Assembly: GCA_040255675.1 (NCBI GenBank)
Contig: JBDZVM010000020.1
Location: 4,149-68,148 of the forward strand
From: JBDZVM01 sp040255675
Lineage (GTDB): Bacteria; Actinomycetota; Actinomycetes; Acidothermales; Acidothermaceae
DNA: 64,000 bases
Reading direction: 5' to 3'
The position numbers and the translations under genes were made by a program. The notes beneath the pieces are model-generated. The model was given only the letters and a program-made list of their open reading frames with translations, was not told the DNA's origin and made no database searches. Positions 35,102 through 44,112 of this stretch are shown piece after piece. How positions within the stretch are numbered: position 1 is the first letter of the stretch; every line of letters starts with the position of its first letter.

Positions 35102-35539
35102 GTGGACGCCGAAGAAGCGCGGCGCCGGTTCAGCGAGGCGAGGATCGCCCGGCTGGCGACGGTTTCCGCGTCATCGGTGCCTCACCTCGTGCCGATCGTT
35201 TTCGCCGTCGTCGGTAACGTCATCTACAGCGCGGTCGATTCGAAGCCCAAGAAATCGACCGCGCTGCGGCGATTTCGAAATGTGCGCGAGAATCCGCACG
35301 TCGCCGTCCTCGTCGACTCGTACACCGACGACGACTGGACGGCCCTGTGGTGGGCACGAGCCGACGGCATCGCCCGCGTAATAGAAAACTCACCCGACGA
35401 CGAGATGCGTCACGCGCTCGACGCCTTGCGAAGCCGCTACCCGCAGTACCGCGAGCGGCCGCCCGGCGCCCCGGTTCTTGCCGTCGACGTGCGGCGGTGG
35501 GGCGGCTGGTCGGCGTCGGAATCCGGCGGCGCTGGCTAG
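35102..35539 (+). CDS. PPOX-class F420-dependent protein, Rv0121 type
   Basis: A 145-aa split-barrel flavin/deazaflavin protein. DAEEARRRFSEARIARLATV, PHLVPIVFAVVGNVIYSAVD, KPKKSTALRRFRNVRENPHV and DWTALWWARADGIARV match the Rv0121c-type family (TIGR03668). GTG 35102 is chosen since it gives the family start and lies 9 nt after the LLM stop. Stop overlaps the 3' end of the convergent aldo/keto reductase gene by 4 nt. Confidence 0.85.
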   Translation: MDAEEARRRFSEARIARLATVSASSVPHLVPIVFAVVGNVIYSAVDSKPKKSTALRRFRNVRENPHVAVLVDSYTDDDWTALWWARADGIARVIENSPDDEMRHALDALRSRYPQYRERPPGAPVLAVDVRRWGGWSASESGGAG

Positions 35540-36315
35540 CGCGCGAGGGCGTCGATGCGGGCCATCTCGTCGTCGCTCAACGAGAACGTGAATACGTCGA
35601 AGTTCGACACGATGCGGTCGCGATGTACCGACTTCGGGATCACCACGATCTCATGCTGCACATGCCAGCGCACGATGATCTGTGCCGTGCTCACAGCGTG
35701 AGTTTCGGCAATTTCGCGCAGCAGCGCATCCTTGAGGTTGCTTCGTTTGAACGGGCTGTAACCTTCGAGCACCACACCGCGATCTCGGCTATGCGCGAGC
35801 CGCGATTCGTCGTACAGGCTTGGGCTCCACGGGATTTGATTGACCTCCGGTGCCTCACCGGTAGCATCGATGAGCTCGTCGATTTGGGTCGGGCCGTAGT
35901 TGCTGACCCCGACCGATCTCGCCAAGCCGTCAGCTCGCGCGTCGAGTAGTTGCCGCCACGTCTGTGGCGACGCCGAGCCGTCGATCGGCCAATGGATGAG
36001 CCATAGGTCGACGTAGTCGGTTTTCAGTAGTCGCAGGCTTTGCTCGAGCGTCTCGCGTACGCGGCTCGCTCGTGACGGCGGCAGTTTCGTCGTCACGAAA
36101 ACATCTTGTCGCGAAAGGCCGCTAGCACGGATCGCCTCTCCCACTTCTTTTTCGTTGTCGTACATCGTCGCCGTGTCGACGTGGCGGTATCCGACGTCTA
36201 GGGCAGTGCGGACGGCGTCGCGCGCTGTCTTGCCCGACATCTCCCACGTGCCGAAGCCGAGAACCGGAATCTGGCCACCGCCGCGTAGCGGCAGACTGGG
36301 CACGGTTGCGGTCAT
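35536..36315 (-). CDS. Aldo/keto reductase
   Basis: A 259-aa NADPH-dependent (beta/alpha)8 reductase. Catalytic tetrad visible: Asp and Tyr in HVDTATMYDNEKEVG, Lys in VFVTTKLPPS, His in VDLWLIHWPID. NADPH end: IPKSVHRDRIVSNFDV. ATG 36315 is preferred over GTG 36336 because GAAAGGGCGGCC lies directly upstream. Substrate unknown; typical AKR of the 2,5-diketogluconate reductase-like group. Confidence 0.88.
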   Translation of the reverse strand: MTATVPSLPLRGGGQIPVLGFGTWEMSGKTARDAVRTALDVGYRHVDTATMYDNEKEVGEAIRASGLSRQDVFVTTKLPPSRASRVRETLEQSLRLLKTDYVDLWLIHWPIDGSASPQTWRQLLDARADGLARSVGVSNYGPTQIDELIDATGEAPEVNQIPWSPSLYDESRLAHSRDRGVVLEGYSPFKRSNLKDALLREIAETHAVSTAQIIVRWHVQHEIVVIPKSVHRDRIVSNFDVFTFSLSDDEMARIDALAR

Positions 36316-36471
36316 GGCCGCCCTTTCGTCGATCACTTTGATGTCGCAGCTTTCTTACCCGACTTTCGCTGCCCCGTCGAGCATGGCTGACGTTCGACGC
36401 GCTAGAGACCGTTAAAAGTCAGCCAAGCTCGGGGACGACGGCGCGACTCAGCAGGCATCGGTGCAGCCGAG

Positions 36472-39400
36472 ATGCGAAAATCTGCTGTGCCATTGAGTCC
36501 AGCCGATCTGCGCGCGCGTGTCGCGGCGCTCGCGTTGCGTGACCAGCGCGGCTTACGTCGGCGCCTCGACGGCACGCGACGGCTGCGAGGGCCGCAACTC
36601 GACACCGCGCTCGATGCCATCGCCGCCGACCTTGAAGTCGCTGAACGGGAGCTTGCGCGCCGGCGTAGCCTGGTGCCGCTCATCAGTTATCCGGCCGGGT
36701 TGCCGATCGTCGAGCGCAAAGACGAGATTGCCAAGGCGATTCGCGACCATCAGGTCGTGATCGTCGCGGGGGAGACGGGCTCGGGCAAGACGACGCAACT
36801 GCCGAAGATCTGCCTCGAGCTCGGGCGCGGGATTTTGGGCACGATCGGCCACACGCAGCCCCGGCGCATCGCGGCGCGCGCGGTGGCCGAACGTATCGCG
36901 GCCGAGTTGCGGGCGCCGCTTGGCGCGGCCGTCGGGTACAAGGTGCGGTTCACCGACCAGGCAAGTACCGACACGCTCGTGAAAGTGATGACCGACGGCA
37001 TCTTGCTGGCTGAACTGCAACGAGACAAGCTGCTGAGCGGTTACGACACCATCATCGTCGACGAGGCACACGAGCGAAGCCTCAACATCGATTTCATTCT
37101 CGGCTATCTCAAGCAACTGCTGCCACGGCGTCCGGATTTGAAAGTCATCGTGACGTCGGCCACGATCGACCCGATGCGGTTCTCCCGGCATTTCGGCGAC
37201 ACCCCGATCGTCGAGGTGTCGGGTCGCATGTTCCCCGTCGAGGTTAGATACCGGCCCCTCGAAGAATCGGACGACGACAGCGAGGCGGTCGAACCGCGCG
37301 ATCAGGTCACCGCGATCGGCGACGCCGTCGACGAACTGTGTGGCGAAGGTCCCGGCGACATTCTGGTTTTTCTCAGCGGCGAAAGGGAAATCCGCGACAC
37401 GGCTGATGCGCTGCGCAAGCGCGAGATGCGCGACGTCGAGGTGTTACCGCTCTACGCGCGGTTGTCCGCGGCCGAACAACATCGCGTTTTCGAACGTCAT
37501 GCCGGACGACGCATCGTGCTTGCGACGAACGTAGCCGAGACATCGCTGACCGTGCCGGGAATTCGGTACGTGGTCGATCCGGGGACAGCCCGTATCTCGC
37601 GCTACAGCCATCGCACCAAGGTGCAGCGGTTACCGGTCGAGGCGATTTCGCAAGCCTCGGCGAAGCAACGGTCGGGGCGTTGTGGACGGGTCGAGGCCGG
37701 TGTCTGCATCAGGCTGTACTCCGAAGACGATTTCGCGACGCGGCCCGAGTTCACCGAACCCGAAGTGTTGCGTACCAATTTAGCCTCGGTCATCTTGCGG
37801 ATGGCCGCTCTCGACCTCGGCGACATCGCGGGGTTTCCGTTCGTCGAACCGCCGGATCGCCGCCAGGTTAAGGACGGCATTGCTCTGCTTGAAGAACTCG
37901 GCGCGCTCGATCTCGCGGAGCGGCGACGTCCGCGTCTCACGCCACTGGGCCGAAAACTCGCGGCGCTGCCAATCGACCCGCGGCTCGCGCGCATGATCGT
38001 GCAATCCGCCGAACTCGGGTGCGCACGCGACGTCATCGTCATCGCGGCGGCTTTGTCGATCGTCGATCCGCGTGAACGGCCTACAGACAAGGAAGACGCG
38101 GCCGCGCAGATGCACGCGCGGTTTGTCGATCCCGAATCGGATTTCATCGGGTACCTCAACCTGTGGGCATACCTGCGGGAGAAGCAACACGAACTCTCGT
38201 CGAGCGGGTTCAGGCGGTTGTGCCGGGCGGAGTTCTTGAACTACGTGCGGGTGCGTGAGTGGCAAGACCTGGTGGGCCAGCTTCGTCAGGTTGCCCGGTC
38301 GCTCGGTATCGCGATCGGCGATGCGCCCGTCAACCGCGACAATGTTCATCAAGACAGTGTTCATCAAGACAGCGTTCATCAAGACAGTGTTCATCAAGCG
38401 GTGCTGTCGGGGTTGCTGTCGCACATCGGCATGCGCGACGCGGAAAAACGCGACTACCTCGGCGCGCGCAACGCCCATTTCGGCATCTTTCCCGGTTCGG
38501 CGCTGTTCAAGAAACAGCCCAGGTGGGTGATGGCCGCCGAACTCGTCGAGACCACGCGGTTGTGGGCGAGGGTGTGCGCGCGCGTCGAACCCGAATGGAT
38601 CGAGCCGCTCGCGGAGCATCTGGTGAAGCGCGACTACAGCGAGCCGCATTGGGATTCTCGGCGTGGCGCGGTGATGGCCTTCGAGAAAGTGGTGCTCTAC
38701 GGGCTACCGATCGTGGCCTCGCGCCGCGTCGGGTACGGTCGCATCGACCCGGCGCTGTCGCGCGACTTGTTCATAAGGCACGCGCTGGTCGAGGGTGATT
38801 GGCGCACGCACCACGCTTTCTTTCACAGCAACCGGCGCACGATCGACGAGATTGCCGCGCTCGAAGCTAGGGCGCGACGACGCGACCTGCTGGTCGACGA
38901 CGAAACGCTGTTCTCGCTTTACGATGCGCGCGTCGGCGCCGATGTCGTCTCGGGGCGCCACTTCGACTCGTGGTGGAAGAAGGTGCGCAAGCAGCAGCCA
39001 GAACTGCTCACGTTCGACAGGTCGATGCTGATGACGAAGGACGTCGACCTCAGCGGCTTTCCCGACGAGTGGCGCTACCGCGACTTCACTTTTCCGCTCA
39101 CGTATGCGTTCGAGCCAGGTAGCGACGTCGACGGCGTCACAGCGCATGTTCCGGTTGCCGTGTTGAATCAGGTGCCGTTCGAAAAGTTCACCTGGCAGGT
39201 GCGGGGCCTTCGGGAAGAGCTCGTCACCGAGTTGTTGCGTTCACTGCCGAAGCAACTGCGCCGCCACTTCGTGCCCGCGCCCGATGTTGCCAGAAAACTC
39301 ACGCCGACGCTCGTGCACGACGATCGGTCGCTCGAGGAAGCGCTGAGCCACGTGTTGTGGCGCGAGAGCGGCCATGAGGTGAACCCCGCCGACTTCGATG

Positions 39401-40419
39401 TTTCGCGCGTTCCGCAACACCTGCGCATGCGTTTCGAGATTGTTGACGAAGCCGGCGTGGCGCTAGCGGCAAGCCGTGATTTCGCTTTGTTGACACGGCA
39501 ATTGACCGGTTCGGTTCGGGCCGCATTGCGCGACGCGGCCTCCGATCTTCATCTCGACGGCGCTCGTACGTGGTCGTTCGCGGAGTTGCCCGAAGAGGTC
39601 GAATACGTGCGCGCCGGCTTGCGGGTGCGCGGTTTTCCCGCGCTGGTCGATCAGGGCAACGCTGTCGGAGTTCGGGTGCTCGAAAGCAGGCGGCAAGCCG
39701 ACGAGTCGACCAGACGTGGCCTTCGTCGCTTACTGCTGCTCAACGTGGTATCGCCCGCGAAAGCGTTACAACGCCAGTTGCCGAACGCGACCAAGCTCGC
39801 GCTGAGCCGAAACGCGGCCGGTGGCGTAACCGAGTTGCTCGACGACTGCCTCGCGTGCGCCGTCGACGATCTCGTGGTTCGCGCGGGCGGCGTTCCGCGG
39901 AACGCGGACGCGTTTGGGCAATTGCTCGATCACGTGCGCGTCAACCTTCCGCGGGTGTTGGCCGAGGTGGTGACGGTTGTCGTCGACGTGCTCGGCATCG
40001 CGCGTGAGGTGGAGCGTGAGCTGGGTAGTGTTTTAGCGCCCGAATTCTTGCCCGCATTCGCCGACATGAAAAGCCAGTTCGCCAGGCTCGTGCATCGAGG
40101 TTTCGCTACGGAGACAGGCCGTGCGCGATTACCTGACCTCGCGCGATACCTGACCGGCATTCGACGCCGCCTCGAAAAGCTCGGTGGCGACGTGCATCGC
40201 GACCGCGCGCGCATGTGGGAGGTCGAGCAAGCGCGGCAGGCGCTGCAGCAGGCCGCACGGATACGTGACGTCGACGAAGCGGCGCTCGACGACGTCCGGT
40301 GGATGCTCGAAGAACTGCGGGTCAGCCTGTTCGCCCAAACACTAGGGACGACGAAACCCGTGTCGTTGCAGCGTGTCTTGCGAGCAATCGACATCGCCAC
40401 CGCAGGTGCGGTTCGGTAG
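36472..40419 (+). CDS. hrpA: ATP-dependent RNA helicase HrpA
   Basis: A 1,315-aa DEAH-box helicase of full family length. Walker A GETGSGKTTQLPK (about residue 100), motif Ia TQPRRIAA, motif II DEAHERS (about 197), motif III SATID, motif VI QRSGRCGR; then the HA2 and OB-fold regions and the HrpA-specific C-terminal domain. It unwinds RNA and is linked to mRNA processing and rescue of stalled ribosomes in other bacteria. A 15-bp minisatellite (38338-38397) adds (D-x-V-H-Q)4 between residues about 623 and 642, in a region following the helicase core. No strong ribosome binding site was seen before ATG 36472; the start is placed at the first conserved residues. Confidence 0.95.
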   Translation: MRKSAVPLSPADLRARVAALALRDQRGLRRRLDGTRRLRGPQLDTALDAIAADLEVAERELARRRSLVPLISYPAGLPIVERKDEIAKAIRDHQVVIVAGETGSGKTTQLPKICLELGRGILGTIGHTQPRRIAARAVAERIAAELRAPLGAAVGYKVRFTDQASTDTLVKVMTDGILLAELQRDKLLSGYDTIIVDEAHERSLNIDFILGYLKQLLPRRPDLKVIVTSATIDPMRFSRHFGDTPIVEVSGRMFPVEVRYRPLEESDDDSEAVEPRDQVTAIGDAVDELCGEGPGDILVFLSGEREIRDTADALRKREMRDVEVLPLYARLSAAEQHRVFERHAGRRIVLATNVAETSLTVPGIRYVVDPGTARISRYSHRTKVQRLPVEAISQASAKQRSGRCGRVEAGVCIRLYSEDDFATRPEFTEPEVLRTNLASVILRMAALDLGDIAGFPFVEPPDRRQVKDGIALLEELGALDLAERRRPRLTPLGRKLAALPIDPRLARMIVQSAELGCARDVIVIAAALSIVDPRERPTDKEDAAAQMHARFVDPESDFIGYLNLWAYLREKQHELSSSGFRRLCRAEFLNYVRVREWQDLVGQLRQVARSLGIAIGDAPVNRDNVHQDSVHQDSVHQDSVHQAVLSGLLSHIGMRDAEKRDYLGARNAHFGIFPGSALFKKQPRWVMAAELVETTRLWARVCARVEPEWIEPLAEHLVKRDYSEPHWDSRRGAVMAFEKVVLYGLPIVASRRVGYGRIDPALSRDLFIRHALVEGDWRTHHAFFHSNRRTIDEIAALEARARRRDLLVDDETLFSLYDARVGADVVSGRHFDSWWKKVRKQQPELLTFDRSMLMTKDVDLSGFPDEWRYRDFTFPLTYAFEPGSDVDGVTAHVPVAVLNQVPFEKFTWQVRGLREELVTELLRSLPKQLRRHFVPAPDVARKLTPTLVHDDRSLEEALSHVLWRESGHEVNPADFDVSRVPQHLRMRFEIVDEAGVALAASRDFALLTRQLTGSVRAALRDAASDLHLDGARTWSFAELPEEVEYVRAGLRVRGFPALVDQGNAVGVRVLESRRQADESTRRGLRRLLLLNVVSPAKALQRQLPNATKLALSRNAAGGVTELLDDCLACAVDDLVVRAGGVPRNADAFGQLLDHVRVNLPRVLAEVVTVVVDVLGIAREVERELGSVLAPEFLPAFADMKSQFARLVHRGFATETGRARLPDLARYLTGIRRRLEKLGGDVHRDRARMWEVEQARQALQQAARIRDVDEAALDDVRWMLEELRVSLFAQTLGTTKPVSLQRVLRAIDIATAGAVR
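38338..38397 (+). repeat. Four in-frame 15-bp tandem repeats in hrpA
   Basis: Units GACAATGTTCATCAA, GACAGTGTTCATCAA, GACAGCGTTCATCAA, GACAGTGTTCATCAA. They encode DNVHQ DSVHQ DSVHQ DSVHQ. The codons (AAT, GTT, CAT, CAA) are AT-richer than the surrounding gene. Confidence 0.95.
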
Positions 40420-40963
40420 TTTCGGCGGACTCGTCGTTCGGCCGAGTGGATCAAGCGATCGGCATCGCCGCTATCCCCGCGCGGGCGGATGGAGCGGCTG
40501 GACTATGACGCGGGTTCTCCGGGTCTGGAGAGCGGCGCAAACCAGCCGCTGATGAGATTTGTGGGTCGCCCGCTTGGCGGACATTCGGGCGTCGTCGGGC
40601 CGTTTACGCGCACGTCGACTGGCCTCCTCCGTCAGGCAACGGCACACGCACAAGAGGACCGCGACTGGCGTGACATGGGCGTACTGGCGAGGGGAATCCG
40701 CTCGCTCCGCCCAAATCCGGGTAGAGGCGTGTGTCAGCGAACCGAGAAATCGACGTTCCGTACCTCCAGCACGTAGCCGTCCGCGTCGGACTCACGGTGT
40801 GGTGACCCCGGTTTTTCGGGACCCCGTGATGCAGAAGGGTTGTACGGATAACAGGCGACCTGTTCGAAAACACACGAATGGCCCCTTTCGCGCCACTTGG
40901 AAGGATCTTTAGTGTCTGATCACCTGCCTCGGAGGTGCCGAGGCATTCGGGGAAGGAGATGCT
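40420..40963. other. 544-bp gap between hrpA and the protease pseudogene; no gene supported
   Basis: Short ORFs here lack ribosome binding sites and family resemblance; a minus-strand stretch ending in DGYVLEVRNVDFSVR has no usable start codon. The 3' part holds the leader of the protease gene: hairpin TGCCTCGG-N5-CCGAGGCA at 40925-40945 and the ribosome binding site GGAAGGAG just before ATG 40964. No tRNA or CRISPR structure seen. Confidence 0.5.
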
Positions 40964-41867
40964 ATGAGAATCTCCCATCGAGCCGCGGTGACCACGATCG
41001 CAGTCGCGGTAGTGTTCTGGACGTTGCCACATTGTCACCAGCCGCAAAGAGCCTGGCGGCGCGGCTGTCGCCACTTGGTCCCAGCGCCGTAGTCGTTCAG
41101 CGGATGGCACCACTTCACGCCGCAAATCGGTTTGACGACAACAAGCCATTTTGGGGCGGTGATGAAATCTATTCCGCGACCGGAACATTCGCCGACGGGT
41201 CAACAGGATATGAAATTTGTACCAGCGGCTTTGGCGCATACGACGGCACTTATCACTACATGATCACCGCTTATCATTGCGCAAAACCGAGTGACCCTCG
41301 GTTCTGGGCGAATAACAGTGGCGGCGCGAACACATACATGGGCAATGCCACGACTCCTGGCTTCCTTGACAGCGGTCACGACTTGGCGTACGTCGCGGTC
41401 CCGAACGGCACGAATGGCGTGCACGGAACCGCCCCTGTGCTTTGGGCGGGCCTCACGACCCCACTTACAAGCGAATACAGCGCGAATGTGACTGCGGCAT
41501 CGGCACCAGCGCACGGCCTGTCGGTGTGCACCGATGGTGTCCGCACCGGCATGGCCTGCGGCGCCACGGTCCAAGGCGGTGGCCACTTCACGATCTATTC
41601 TGATTGGTCGTCCTCGGGCTACGACGCCTACCTGTGGTGGGCGACGGCAAGCGGCGGCATTGTTGAAAAGGCGACAGCGGCGGCCCGGTGTTCGTCAACA
41701 ATGGCAGTAGCGTGACCGCCGTCGGCATCATTAGCCAGGAGGGTGGATCGGTCGCGTCATGCCCGCCAGGTGGCTATGAGAACGGCACCTGCTACAACAC
41801 GGTGTATTTCGCAGACATCGCTACCGAGGCCGGAAAACATGGCATGAGCCTCACGTCGACGTCGTAG
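40964..41867 (+). pseudogene. Trypsin-like (S1) serine protease, two frameshifts
   Basis: ATG 40964 after GGAAGGAG starts a signal peptide (MRISHRAAVTTIAVAVVFW) in frame 2. The mature sequence continues in frame 1 from about 41020 (TLSPAAKSLAARLSPLGPSA) with the catalytic His region MITAYHCAKPSDP and the Asp region GHDLAYVAV. Near 41668 the frame is lost again: frame 3 carries KGDSGGPVFVNNGSSVTAVG with the catalytic Ser and runs to TAG 41865-41867. All three catalytic residues exist, but in three frames, so a secreted protease has been inactivated by two single-base events (or the sequence has errors). It ends just before a strong terminator. Confidence 0.82.
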
Positions 41868-41875
41868 ATAGCTCG

Positions 41876-41920
41876 CTATGCGCAGGCGCCAGTCAAGTCT
41901 CGGCTGGCGCCTGCGCATAG
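41876..41920. terminator. Strong bidirectional terminator
   Basis: A 17-bp perfect stem, CTATGCGCAGGCGCCAG with CTGGCGCCTGCGCATAG, around an 11-nt loop. It separates the protease pseudogene (plus) from the anti-sigma-like gene (minus). Confidence 0.85.
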
Positions 41921-41953
41921 TCATGTATTGAGGGGTGTCAGCCGGTCTCGGGG

Positions 41954-42637
41954 TCAGGGCCTACCGGCAGGCATTAGCTTGACCGACGCCGTGACTTCGA
42001 ACGACGAGGGGCCGAGAGGAGCGTACTTTGCGATCGTCGGCGCCATCGTCGGCTCAGGGTTCTTCACCTGCACTTGAACCGGCCCGATCCCATCAGTGGT
42101 GACCGCAGTGAGCGTAATGCCAACCTTCTCGAGTTCCAGCCGCGCTGCCCAGATGGAATCCATCGTCTGGTTGGTTTCAGCCTCGCTAAGCAGCGCGGGA
42201 CCGAATTCGACGGGGACCCCGTCGAGCGTCTTCGGATAAAGATCAGATGGTAGCCCACCCTTTCGGTGCACGATTACCGCACGGTTGGGGGCGTCCACCG
42301 CCACGCTGGCGAAGTCCGGGTCATCAGAGCCAATGGCCTTAAGCTTCCCGGCGACTTGCGCAGCTGTCGCCTGGAAAGCACCCGAGTCACTGCCAGATGC
42401 CGTTCCCGTAAACCCACTCATGGCTGCGGCTGAGGGATGAGCGGCGTGACTCGCCGCCCAAACCTGTGGGACCGCTATAGCGAGCGCTGCAACAACCGCG
42501 ACCGAGCCAGTGACGGCGCCGATCGTCTTCGCGCGGCGACGACGTCGAGCGCGGACCTCAAGGCGCGTGAATGGCGGCGCCGTGGTTGGGCGCAAACGAT
42601 CCGCTTCGTGGGCGAGTAGCTCGTGTAGGTCAAGCAT
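41954..42637 (-). CDS. Single-pass membrane protein coupled to an ECF sigma factor (anti-sigma-like)
   Basis: A 227-aa protein: MLDLHELLAHEADRLRPTTA and a basic stretch EVRARRRRRAKTIG are cytoplasmic, then one membrane helix VTGSVAVVAALAIAVPQVWA (about residues 41-61), then an extracytoplasmic domain without known family (LPSDLYPKTLDGVPVEFGPA). ATG 42637 overlaps the sigma gene's stop by 8 nt (ATGCTTGA), so translation is coupled. Position and topology suggest an anti-sigma or signal-sensing partner of that sigma factor; the N-terminal part is shorter than a classical zinc anti-sigma domain. Confidence 0.65.
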   Translation of the reverse strand: MLDLHELLAHEADRLRPTTAPPFTRLEVRARRRRRAKTIGAVTGSVAVVAALAIAVPQVWAASHAAHPSAAAMSGFTGTASGSDSGAFQATAAQVAGKLKAIGSDDPDFASVAVDAPNRAVIVHRKGGLPSDLYPKTLDGVPVEFGPALLSEAETNQTMDSIWAARLELEKVGITLTAVTTDGIGPVQVQVKNPEPTMAPTIAKYAPLGPSSFEVTASVKLMPAGRP

Positions 42638-43133
42638 GATCGTGTATCTCCTCGCGTAGGAGGGGGGCGAGCGCCACCCGAGCGCGCGCCAGGCGTGACT
42701 TGATCGTTCCGGAAGGTACGTCGAGTGTGCGGGCCATGTCATCGATTGGAAGCCCGAGCAGGTAGTGCATGACTACCGCCTGGCGCTGTAGCGGCGGAAG
42801 CACCGCGAGGGCGGCTGTCACGTCGACGGCTTCCGTCGACGTGACAGCCGGCGACGGCGCCGCGCCCATCCGAGCCATCGCAACAATGCGATTACGAGCC
42901 CGGCGCAGCCTGTTGTGCAACAGGCGAAACGCAACCTTGCGAACCCACGCCTCCGGGTCGTCATACCGACAGACCGTCGACCACCGCGGAATTAGCCGAA
43001 CGAACGCGTCCTGGACAACATCTTCAGCTTCCTCAACCGAACCGGCCGCCACAGCCAGCACGCCGACAAGGCGGAAATACGACGCGGCATAGAGCTCCTC
43101 GGGCCCCGAGCTCTGCTGGCGGCTATTCGGCAT
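42630..43133 (-). CDS. ECF RNA polymerase sigma factor, SigE/SigK-like
   Basis: A 167-aa sigma factor with region 2 LYAASYFRLVGVLAVAAGSV and EEAEDVVQDAFVRLIPRW, and region 4 LPPLQRQAVVMHYLLGLPID then DMARTLDVPSGTIKSRLARA. ATG 43133 (MPNSRQQSS) has AGGGGTGATAG upstream; longer ORF starts are less likely. It overlaps the downstream membrane-protein gene by 8 nt. Regulon unknown. Confidence 0.88.
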   Translation of the reverse strand: MPNSRQQSSGPEELYAASYFRLVGVLAVAAGSVEEAEDVVQDAFVRLIPRWSTVCRYDDPEAWVRKVAFRLLHNRLRRARNRIVAMARMGAAPSPAVTSTEAVDVTAALAVLPPLQRQAVVMHYLLGLPIDDMARTLDVPSGTIKSRLARARVALAPLLREEIHDHA

Positions 43134-43318
43134 CTCTATCACCCCTATAACACCCGCGAGTGGCCCATCCGGTTCCATCCCGACCAAGGCCGACGATGTC
43201 GTGGGTTGCGTGTGGTGATTCGTTCGGATCAGATACGGAGGGAATTGTGACATCTCTAATCGGCGGTACCAAACGGTCTGGATCTAGGTGCGTCCGAAGC
43301 TGGTATTCGCGCTTATGA

Positions 43319-43603
43319 TGCGGCCTCCGTACGCTACCGATCTCGAAGGCCAAGGACAGGCTCAACGAGCTGGTCGATGCCGCCACCACGCGCGAGCAGG
43401 CCACGATCACCAAGAATGGGCCGCCCGCGGCGGTGCTGATCGGCGCGGACGAGTGGGAGTCGCTGCAAGAGACGTTGTTTTGGCTGTCCCAGTCCGGCAT
43501 CCGCGAGTCGCTGGCCGAGGCGGACGCCGACGTCGCCGCGGGCCGGGTGTTCGACGAGGAGCAGGTCCGCGCCGAGTTCGGCGAGCCGAAGCGCGATCGG
43601 TGA
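43319..43603 (+). pseudogene. Phd/YefM-type antitoxin, start codon lost
   Basis: The open frame reads RTLPISKAKDRLNELVDAAT then TREQATITKNGPPAAVLIGA, DEWESLQETLFWLSQSGIRE, the Phd/YefM fold that binds its own promoter and neutralises a RelE-type toxin. Where the start codon is expected (before RTLPIS, 43325-43327) the codon is CTC, and a TGA lies three codons earlier, so no usable ATG, GTG or TTG precedes the domain. The gene is probably inactive or depends on a rare start. Confidence 0.75.
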
Positions 43604-43883
43604 GCCACCGTGTCGTGCTCTCGGGCACCGCGCGCCGTGACCTGCGACGCGTTCCGCCCGTATCGTCGCCGCGATCGTCGAGTTCGTCTTCGGCGGCCCC
43701 GCCGCCAATCCGAACCGGGTCGGCAAGCCTTTGCGTCGGGAGCTGTCCCGCGCGATGAGCGCCCGCCGCGGCCCGTACCGCGTGCTGGATCGCGTCGACG
43801 ACGATGCGAAGACCGTGACGGTGCTGCAAATCGCTCACCGCCGACGTGTACCACGGCCAGGGCCGAGGGACGACGCCTGGATG
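43600..43883 (+). pseudogene. RelE/ParE-type toxin, two frameshifts
   Basis: Starts at GTG 43600 overlapping the antitoxin stop (GTGA) and reads VSHRVVLSGTARRDLRRVPP; the sequence then continues in another frame as RIVAAIVEFVFGGPAANPNR and VGKPLRRELSRAMSARRGPY RVLDRVDDDAKTVTVLQIAHR, and in a third frame as ADVYHGQGRGTTPG to TGA 43881-43883. Joined, this is a RelE-type mRNA interferase with the typical LxxxxxGxYRVLYxxD and VxxIxHRxDVY motifs. Two one-base losses break it. Confidence 0.78.
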
Positions 43884-44041
43884 AGGCTGGCCAAGACCGA
43901 TGTGATCGCCGGGCTCGACGCGGCGCCCGCGCGCGACCTGGCGCGCGACCTTCGCCTGACCAAACGAATGCCGATCTGCGACCGCTGGTGGACATCGACG
44001 AGATCGTCGTCTTCGGCAGCTGTCTCGACACTGCGGCCTAG
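43880..44041 (+). pseudogene. Third decayed ORF of the toxin-antitoxin locus
   Basis: ATG 43880 overlaps the toxin stop (ATGA) and reads MRLAKTDVIAGLDAAPARDL ARDLRLTKRMP, after which the frame probably shifts to LRPLVDIDEIVVFGSCLDTA before TAG 44039-44041. The second half has the look of a minimal nucleotidyltransferase N-terminus (VVFGS) but this is speculative. Same decay as its two upstream neighbours. Confidence 0.4.
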
Positions 44042-44112
44042 GCCTTCGGTGACCTAGGCTGGCGTGCATCAGTGCTCGGGCCCGTCGTCCGAGAAATCCC
44101 CGAACTTGCGGG

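Noticed and set aside
40720..40920. Minus-strand coding stretch ending in DGYVLEVRNVDFSVR
   Set aside because: Open for about 60 codons but with no ATG, GTG or TTG near its beginning and no recognised family.
43288..43758. A 156-codon plus-strand ORF over the antitoxin region
   Set aside because: It is Arg/Gly-rich out-of-frame translation of the Phd-like and RelE-like remnants.
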